From contig CAJQUW010001396.1 in the NCBI GenBank assembly GCA_907163375.1, forward strand, positions 58,759 to 122,758: a stretch of DNA of 64,000 nucleotides, given 5' to 3'. Below, piece by piece: positions 59,026 through 64,000 of this stretch (its first letter is position 1; every line of letters begins with the position of its first letter). The notes beneath the pieces are model-generated. The model was not told where the DNA came from. It made no database searches and saw only the letters and a program-made list of their open reading frames with translations. The stretch comes from Prostheceraeus crozeri. Lineage: Eukaryota; Platyhelminthes; Polycladida; Euryleptidae. A program made the translations under genes and the position numbers.

Positions 59026-60282
59026 ATGTCTTCGCTAATTGAAAATAAATTTAGATTAGACGATCCTCCGTTCGTCAGTTACAATCAAAAAAAGAATGAC
59101 TATATAAGAATTGCTATGAATCCCGGATCTTCCAGTAGAGTGAATACTGGAGGTGATTTAATTTTTGAAGTTGATAATCAGCAGAGTTATATATATTTAC
59201 CTGATTCATTTTTACACTGTGAATATTCTTTATATAGTGATGCCAATTTTACAACACCATTACCAGATACCGATAATATTGCACTAGAGAATAATTTTTT
59301 TCCAACATTATTTACACAAATGCGTTTAGATGTTGCAACTCAAAATATAGAAACAATAAGTGATTCTCCAGGTGTAATTGATACAATGCTTAGATTTGTA
59401 ACAATTGGTGAAAATAATAAAAAGTATGAAATCGAAGGTTGGTTTCCTGATACTAATGATGGTATAATTGTTGATGATTTAACTTACGCTGGAACAGATG
59501 CCGCAGGAATTGCGAAAGATGTAGAAAATATTGCAAAACATTTAAATAAAACAAATAATGATGCATATAAAGAAAGACGTGAGTTTAACAAGAAAAGTAA
59601 GCAAACAGTAAATTGGTCATTGTCTCCATTAATCGGATATTTAGATTATGACAAAATATCATATCAATTAAAATTTCAATTAATAATTCATCGTGCAGCA
59701 AATAATGAATTAATCTTTTTTGGTAAGACTGGAAAAAAAGCATATTTAAAAATTGATAGACTTGAATGGTGGATTAAGCATATTACTCCTAGTTTAGAGA
59801 TTGAAACAGCCATTGCAAAAAGATTAAATACTAACAAACCAATTCCAGTTAATTTTCTAAAGCGTACTGCTAGTTCAGTAACTTTTTCCGAACAAAGATT
59901 TAACTGGCATTTTACTAGAACTGCGAATACTCCAAGATATTTATTACTAACTTTTCAAAGAAATAATTCTCCAAGTTTTGATAAGAACAATAATCTCTTC
60001 CATATTAATACAATTCGAAGTTTACAAGTTTCATTAAATCAAACCCGTTATCCAATTGATCCATTAAGATTCGATGATACCAATAATCAATTTATGGAAG
60101 GATATGATTCTTATCGAAATCTTTGTATAGAATTTGGAGTTGAACCACAATTAACTCCTGGAGATTGGAGACATTTATATCCTGTTTTCTGTTTCGATTT
60201 AAGTGCACAATCTGAAGATATTAACAAGACTGGTTGTGATGTTACAATTAATATTGAAAAAAAGATTACACAACTTCATTGA
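59026..60282 (+). CDS. Hexon-like major capsid protein
   Basis: 418 residues, intact, ATG in ttataaaaATGtc. Conserved features of the adintovirus double jelly-roll capsid protein: an early strand pair (YIRIAMNPGSSS; DLIFEVDNQQSYIYLPDSFL), then LENNFFPTLFTQMRLDV followed by ETISDSPGVIDTML (the N-N-x-x-LF...R.D...I segment followed by a start-of-loop motif), SLSPLIGYLDYDK and WHFTRTANTPRYLLLTFQ. Several hundred residues of beta-rich sequence without membrane segments. Slightly shorter than many Polinton capsid proteins. Forms the virion shell. No palindromic repeat interrupts it and its frame is intact. Confidence 0.75.
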   Translation: MSSLIENKFRLDDPPFVSYNQKKNDYIRIAMNPGSSSRVNTGGDLIFEVDNQQSYIYLPDSFLHCEYSLYSDANFTTPLPDTDNIALENNFFPTLFTQMRLDVATQNIETISDSPGVIDTMLRFVTIGENNKKYEIEGWFPDTNDGIIVDDLTYAGTDAAGIAKDVENIAKHLNKTNNDAYKERREFNKKSKQTVNWSLSPLIGYLDYDKISYQLKFQLIIHRAANNELIFFGKTGKKAYLKIDRLEWWIKHITPSLEIETAIAKRLNTNKPIPVNFLKRTASSVTFSEQRFNWHFTRTANTPRYLLLTFQRNNSPSFDKNNNLFHINTIRSLQVSLNQTRYPIDPLRFDDTNNQFMEGYDSYRNLCIEFGVEPQLTPGDWRHLYPVFCFDLSAQSEDINKTGCDVTINIEKKITQLH

Positions 60283-60394
60283 TGGCTTATGGTTTATTGC
60301 TAGAAGATGTAAAATATTCTATTGAAATTCTTAATGGAAAGATGGCTAGGATAGGTTAAAGCCCAAGACTTAGTCGATTAATTAATTTTTTTCA

Positions 60395-60548
60395 TAACTA
60401 GAATAGATTAAAATTTTTGGTAACTTAAAATTTTTTGGTAACTTAAAATTTTTCAAAACTAGAATAGATTAAAAAAATTCTTAACTTATAATTTATTCAT
60501 AACTAGAATAGATTAAAATTTTTGATAACTTAAAATTTTTTTATTAAA
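60395..60548. repeat. AT-rich direct repeats
   Basis: Imperfect copies of actagaatagattaaaa and taacttaaaatttttt alternate between the capsid gene and the next start. May be promoter-related or a replication slippage product. Confidence 0.75.
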
Positions 60549-60549
60549 A

Positions 60550-60660
60550 ATGTCGCAAGCGAAAAGTAATAATAATAAAACTGTTGAATTAAAATTGCGT
60601 AATATTGTTGACAAAAATACCCCTAAAACTATTACGATTAACAAAAAAAGTATTACATAA
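60550..60660 (+). CDS. Short N-terminal ORF before the hydrophobic virion protein
   Basis: 36 codons from an ATG with the viral leader (ttattaaaaATGtc): basic and polar, ending in TAA (60658-60660) only 8 bases before the next ORF. In related elements I recall a basic N-terminal arm joined to the hydrophobic GG-LPL protein, so this may be the detached 5' part of the next gene. Confidence 0.4.
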   Translation: MSQAKSNNNKTVELKLRNIVDKNTPKTITINKKSIT

Positions 60661-60668
60661 GTAAACCA

Positions 60669-61031
60669 ATGATAGAGAATATTCAATTACAAGAAGAAAA
60701 GAATGGTGGAATTCTCCCATTAATTCCACTAATAATAGGAGGCATAGCAGCTGCAGGAAGTGTTGCAGGCGGGACAGCTGGTATTGTCCAAGCAGTAAAT
60801 AAAAATAAATCAGAGAAGGCAGCATTAGAAGAACAAAAACGACATAATAGAGAGTTAGAGAAAGTTGCTAGGGGTGAAGGAGTAGTAGATAATTTTATTA
60901 GTAAACTAAATTTAGTTGATGAAGGAAAACGAGTTCTTAAAAATATTGTCCACAATGTTGATGATTGAATTGAAATTAAAGAAACTAAAGATGGTTCTGG
61001 AATATATCTAAGTCCTAGTATGATTCGGTAA
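60669..61031 (+). pseudogene. Small hydrophobic virion protein, in-frame TGA near its end
   Basis: From ATG 60669: NGGILPLIPLIIGGIAAAGS then AGGTAGIVQAVNKNK, a Gly/Ala-rich hydrophobic block after GG, followed by a charged helix. The frame stops at TGA 60966-60968 after 99 codons, then continues in the same frame with KDGSGIYLSP, the usual closing motif of this protein family as I recall it, and ends at TAA 61029-61031. The motif after the stop argues for a lost reading frame. The protein is usually taken to be a core or minor capsid protein in adintoviruses. Confidence 0.6.
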
Positions 61032-61084
61032 TAACCTCAGAACCTTTGGTTCTATTAGGTAAAACATTTATTTTATCTTTTAAA

Positions 61085-62458
61085 ATGAATTCTACAAATT
61101 CCGAAAATTTAATTAAATTAAAAATTTCTAATTTAGATTTATTGAATTATCTATTAAACAAAAATAAAAACTCAAATTGTCAGCATATTGGAGGTGACAA
61201 GAACAAAGTTCCATACCACTTCGGTGGTGATATACAAAAAACATTAGAAAACTTTCCTGGCTTTATTTGGAGTAAATATTCGAAAGAAAAACATCTTCCT
61301 GGTCATTCATATACTGGTCCAGGAACTCGATTAGATATAAGACTGGATGAGAATAATAATCCGAAACCAGGTGAAGAACCAATAAATAGAGTAGATGCCG
61401 CAGCTTACAGGCATGATTTAGCTTATCGAAATCATGATCTAAGTTCTCGACATGCAGCTGATAAGAAGATGATACAAGAATTAGATAGTATTCAAAATCC
61501 TACATTTAGAGAAAAAATTGAAAGAATGTTTGTTAAGAAAGCTTTACAAGCTAAAATATTATTCGGCCAGGGTTTAAATGAAACGACAGCAAAGCTGTCT
61601 GAGAGCAACGCTCGAACTAATAACTCTGAGAGCAACGCTCGAACCTTCGCGTCCGAAATCCACAAGGAATATAGAAGGCCTAAATATTTATTGAAAGTAA
61701 AAGTATTTAATAAAGATGATATTTGGAGTGCTGATCTTATTCATATGCCGAATGAAAAAGATTATAAATACGCATTGACCGTTATAGATTTATATACACG
61801 ATACGCTTGGGTAAAGCCTTTAAAAAACAAAAGTGGTCTATCAGTTAAATATGCGTTTGAAGAAATCTTTAAAGAAAGTAAGAGAAAGCCAAGGAAATTG
61901 TTTGTTGATAAAGGGTCGGAATTTTATAACAGAAACGTTCAGCCACTATTTGAAACAGACGAAAGTCATCGCCAAGGCTCAGTTTATTCAACTGAAAATG
62001 CAGGGAAGGCTGTAGTGATAGAAAGATTCAATCGGACGTTAAAAAATAAATTATTCAAGAAATTTACTCAGCAAGGAAATCAGAAATGGTTGAAGATATT
62101 ACCAGGAATTGTAGAAGAGTACAATAATAAAGTTCATTCTGGTATTGAAGAAACCCCAAAGAATGCTTCTGACGACCCTGATTTAATACGAAAAAAAATA
62201 TTCGAAAATAATTATTCGAATGAGAGTAATCCGAATTTGCAGAAACTTAAGCCGAAATTTAAAATTGGAGATAGAGTTAGAATATTTAAATATAAGAATA
62301 AATTTGAAAAAGGCTTCGTCGGATACTGGACGAAAGAGATATTTGAAAATTGAAAAATAAATCAAAGTTATCCGATTACTTACGAAATCAAAGATTTAGA
62401 TGATGAAGATATCAGGGGCCGATTTTATCAAAATGAATTACAACGAACTGATTTTTAA
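61085..62458 (+). pseudogene. Phospholipase A2 domain fused to rve integrase; TGA near the 3' end
   Basis: From ATG 61085 (ttttaaaATG) 422 codons run to TGA 62351-62353. Residues 71-130 are a parvovirus-type PLA2: calcium loop YTGPG (76-80) and catalytic HD (DAAAYRHDLAY, 104-114) with a second D-containing helix. Residues 165-190 are a linker built from palindromic repeats (twice SESNART). Residues about 200-330 are an rve/DDE integrase: D217 (WSADLI), D275 (LFVDKGSEF) and E313 (VIERFNRTLK), spacing 58 and 38. A basic SH3/chromo-like end (KFKIGDRVRIFKYKNKFEKG) follows. After TGA the same frame stays open to TAA 62456-62458 and encodes the usual final segment of this integrase type, so the stop truncates it. 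PLA2 would help membrane escape and the integrase inserts the genome. Whether the fusion is original or produced by repeat insertion is open. Confidence 0.85.
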
Positions 62459-62492
62459 TTATCATTATTATTATTAGGCGTAGCCATAGAAC

Positions 62493-62921
62493 CTACGGTT
62501 CGTTCAATTCTAACATAATATCAAGAAATGGCACTCCTTCTTGCAATTTAAATAAAACATAAAGACATAATTGACCACAATAAGTTGTTCCCGGTTTTTG
62601 AATTTGAAATGTATTATAAATTCCATTGCCAAGTATTTCTCTTACTTCATTCGTAGGTGGAAGCCCGTATGAGTCAAAATAATAATTATCTCCGTTTTTA
62701 CTAAAGATACCTGCTGACCAATGTACGCCGTTTTGGTCTGAAGTGTGAAGATTCGTTATGAAATTTGTAGTTATTGTTGGCTTATTTTTGATCAATTGTA
62801 ATTCGTCTCTCATTAGGACATGAAAATTCTTTATTCCCAATTGATGTGCGATTTTCTTTAGATCAAAATTCGTTGTTGTGTCTGTTCCATATAATTTAAA
62901 AAACTCGATCAGGTCAGTCAT
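62493..62921 (-). CDS. Adenain-type cysteine protease
   Basis: 142 residues from the Met at 62921 (a Met at 62963 would add 14 residues derived from the tandem duplication and is less likely). Catalytic set in adenain order: His67 (NGVHWSAG), Asp83 (YYFDSYG), Gln108 and Cys115 (QKPGTTYCGQLC), with the Gln-to-Cys spacing of seven found in adenovirus protease. It would mature capsid proteins. The last residues and the TAG stop lie inside a GC-rich palindromic repeat (62489-62501), so the original C-terminus may have been replaced. Lies opposite and 3' to the integrase gene. Confidence 0.85.
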   Translation of the reverse strand: MTDLIEFFKLYGTDTTTNFDLKKIAHQLGIKNFHVLMRDELQLIKNKPTITTNFITNLHTSDQNGVHWSAGIFSKNGDNYYFDSYGLPPTNEVREILGNGIYNTFQIQKPGTTYCGQLCLYVLFKLQEGVPFLDIMLELNEP

Positions 62922-62927
62922 TTTAAA

Positions 62928-63147
62928 TGAAACAAAAATCCAATTTGAAAATGCCATTGTCATTTTCAGTCTCCACGCAAATAAGTTGCAATAAATGTTA
63001 CTACTTGTTACTTATGAAGTAGAGTCCAACATTTATATGAAAACAAAAATCCAATTTGAAAATGCCATTGTCATTTTTAAGTCTCCACGCAAATAAGTTG
63101 CAATAAATGTTACTACTTGTTACTTATGAAGTAGAGTCCAACATTTA
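62928..63147. repeat. Tandem duplication of about 110 bp
   Basis: 62928-63036 and 63038-63147 are nearly identical (aacaaaaatccaatttgaaa, gtctccacgcaaataagttg, tgaagtagagtccaacattt). The second copy ends exactly at the stop codon of the gene at 63145. It probably contains the promoter or leader of the protease gene in duplicate. Confidence 0.92.
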
Positions 63148-63831
63148 CAAGTCCTCTAATTCCTGCGTGAGTCCAGTATGCTGCACAGGTTGTTGCTCAG
63201 TTTGTTGCACATTGGGTGAATCAAATATGGATTCTGCTAATCTTCGCTTTTCTTCTTCTTTCTCATGATCAATGAAATCTTCAAGATATGTAAAATGCTT
63301 CATCACAAAGTAAATTGATAGAGAAGAATTGGCTAAGTTTGGATAGTTCTTTGATAATTTGAATAATTTGATCAGTAATGTCACATATGAACGTGAAAAC
63401 TTTATTTTGTAGGTCTCATTTAACTCTTTCACGTATTTTGTATAATTCATATTAGACAATAACTTCAGTCGCTGAAGCACTTCTCCTTGTAAAACATAGC
63501 AGCGTAGCAGATTCCGATGTGTAATTTTCTCAAAACCAATGAGTTTATTCAATGAAGAGATGCACGATGATGTACTTATAATATCCTTTTTCTCGAGAAA
63601 TACAGGTAAATTGCTGCTGTCAACATCCTTGAATGAATCTCGGATTATTTCAAACACTTCTCTCTTTTTATCTTCTTCGTTTCCACTCGTCTTCTGTTTC
63701 TTTCTCAGTGATTCAAGAATAAATTTTGTTGATATCGTTTTGAAGAAATCAAGATGGTCTGGTGAAATAAGAGGCACAACTTGATCCACGAAGCAACAAA
63801 ATTCTCTCTCTATTTTGCTGACGGAAGACAT
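63145..63831 (-). CDS. Conserved-looking viral protein of unknown function (228 aa)
   Basis: Intact frame from ATG 63831. Mostly helical, charged. A middle block reads KFSRSYVTLLIKLFKLSKNY then SLSIYFVMKHF, which resembles a recurrent Polinton/adintovirus protein with an S-x-S-Y-x-x-F/L-I-x-L motif; function unknown. A Gln-rich tail (TEQQPVQHTGLTQ) follows. Base composition is less AT-rich than the core virus genes, so it could also be a gene of host or other origin. It shares strand with the protease and lies about 220 bases upstream of it. Confidence 0.6.
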   Translation of the reverse strand: MSSVSKIEREFCCFVDQVVPLISPDHLDFFKTISTKFILESLRKKQKTSGNEEDKKREVFEIIRDSFKDVDSSNLPVFLEKKDIISTSSCISSLNKLIGFEKITHRNLLRCYVLQGEVLQRLKLLSNMNYTKYVKELNETYKIKFSRSYVTLLIKLFKLSKNYPNLANSSLSIYFVMKHFTYLEDFIDHEKEEEKRRLAESIFDSPNVQQTEQQPVQHTGLTQELEDL

Positions 63832-64000
63832 TGCAAATGAGAACTTTGCTTTCTAGCGCACACGGAACAATGACAGGAGAGAGAGAGAATTGAAAACAGC
63901 TGCCAGATGCTTTGGCGTCATGTGGTTGTGCTGACGTGCTAGAATTAAAACAACTTCCCTAACGTACAACTAAAATCTAATTGTATCACAAAGCTGTAGC
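63832..64000. other. Upstream of the last viral-type gene; window edge
   Basis: Contains a short gagaga run (63878-63889). No match to the left end in either orientation was noticed, so the expected terminal inverted repeat is not in the window. Confidence 0.4.

Larger units (their letters stand above)
47331..63831. mobile_element. Integrated adintovirus-like (Polinton/Maverick-related) DNA virus
   Basis: Within 16.5 kb lie protein-primed DNA polymerase B, an rve integrase, an A32/FtsK-HerA packaging ATPase, hexon-like and penton-like capsid proteins, an adenain protease and a parvovirus-type PLA2 domain, the module set that defines animal adintoviruses. Composition changes sharply to very AT-rich. 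Genes are arranged in four blocks of alternating strand. Long terminal inverted repeats and a 6-bp duplication, expected for Polintons, are not found, so the right end may be outside the window or lost. Several genes are interrupted by single stops; it is most likely a decaying provirus. Confidence 0.88.

Noticed and set aside
51411-62458. Reassigned stop codon in the virus
   Set aside because: All three stop codons occur as single interruptions while the same codons end intact genes; decay explains it better.

Overview
The window is invertebrate animal nuclear DNA, AT-rich and repeat-dense, with an integrated and decaying adintovirus-like (Polinton/Maverick-related) DNA virus at its right end. 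The animal assignment rests on spliced exons with consensus splice sites, LINE, Penelope and SINE relics, thrombospondin-type, C-type lectin and PAN domains, and the virus lineage itself. The species cannot be named from what is visible.

Positions 1-47,300 are host sequence. Convincing coding parts are few. Small exons on the plus strand lie at 6441-6764, 10208-10294, 12043-12372, 29526-29603, 43470-43565 and 45565-45707, with a possible first exon at 31839-31925; most start and end in phase 0 and I do not recognise the proteins. Two intronless-looking genes are clear: a type I membrane protein with thrombospondin-like repeats (19408-20265) and a secreted C-type lectin plus PAN/apple protein (37437-38186). 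The rest is mostly transposon debris: several LINE lineages, three Penelope relics, tRNA-derived SINEs, hAT-like, TA-target and foldback elements. Several are nested so cleanly that target-site duplications or empty sites can be read: a hAT element inside a LINE, a foldback inside a TA-element, a SINE inside a repeat, and an 8-bp-TSD insertion inside a second repeat.

Positions about 47,330-63,830 hold the virus. Plus-strand genes (47.9-51.3 kb) encode a two-helix membrane protein, a conserved protein of unknown role, a penton/minor-capsid-like protein and a packaging ATPase. Minus-strand genes (51.4-57.4 kb) encode protein-primed family B DNA polymerase in two pieces and a possible sliding clamp. 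A second plus-strand block (57.5-62.5 kb) encodes a broken fibre-like coiled-coil protein, a core/pVI-like protein, the hexon-like major capsid protein, a small hydrophobic virion protein and a phospholipase A2-integrase fusion. Minus-strand genes at the end encode an adenain-type protease and a 228-residue protein. Together this is a replication, integration, packaging and virion set.

The virus is damaged: all three stop codons occur as single in-frame interruptions (pol TAA, fibre TAG, small virion protein and integrase TGA), which argues for neutral decay and not a changed genetic code. Its most unusual feature is a family of short GC-rich palindromes scattered through the AT-rich genome. 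They lie inside reading frames, at the PLA2-integrase junction, and across the protease stop codon. They recall the coding-region palindromic elements of Rickettsia and the GC clusters of mitochondrial genomes.
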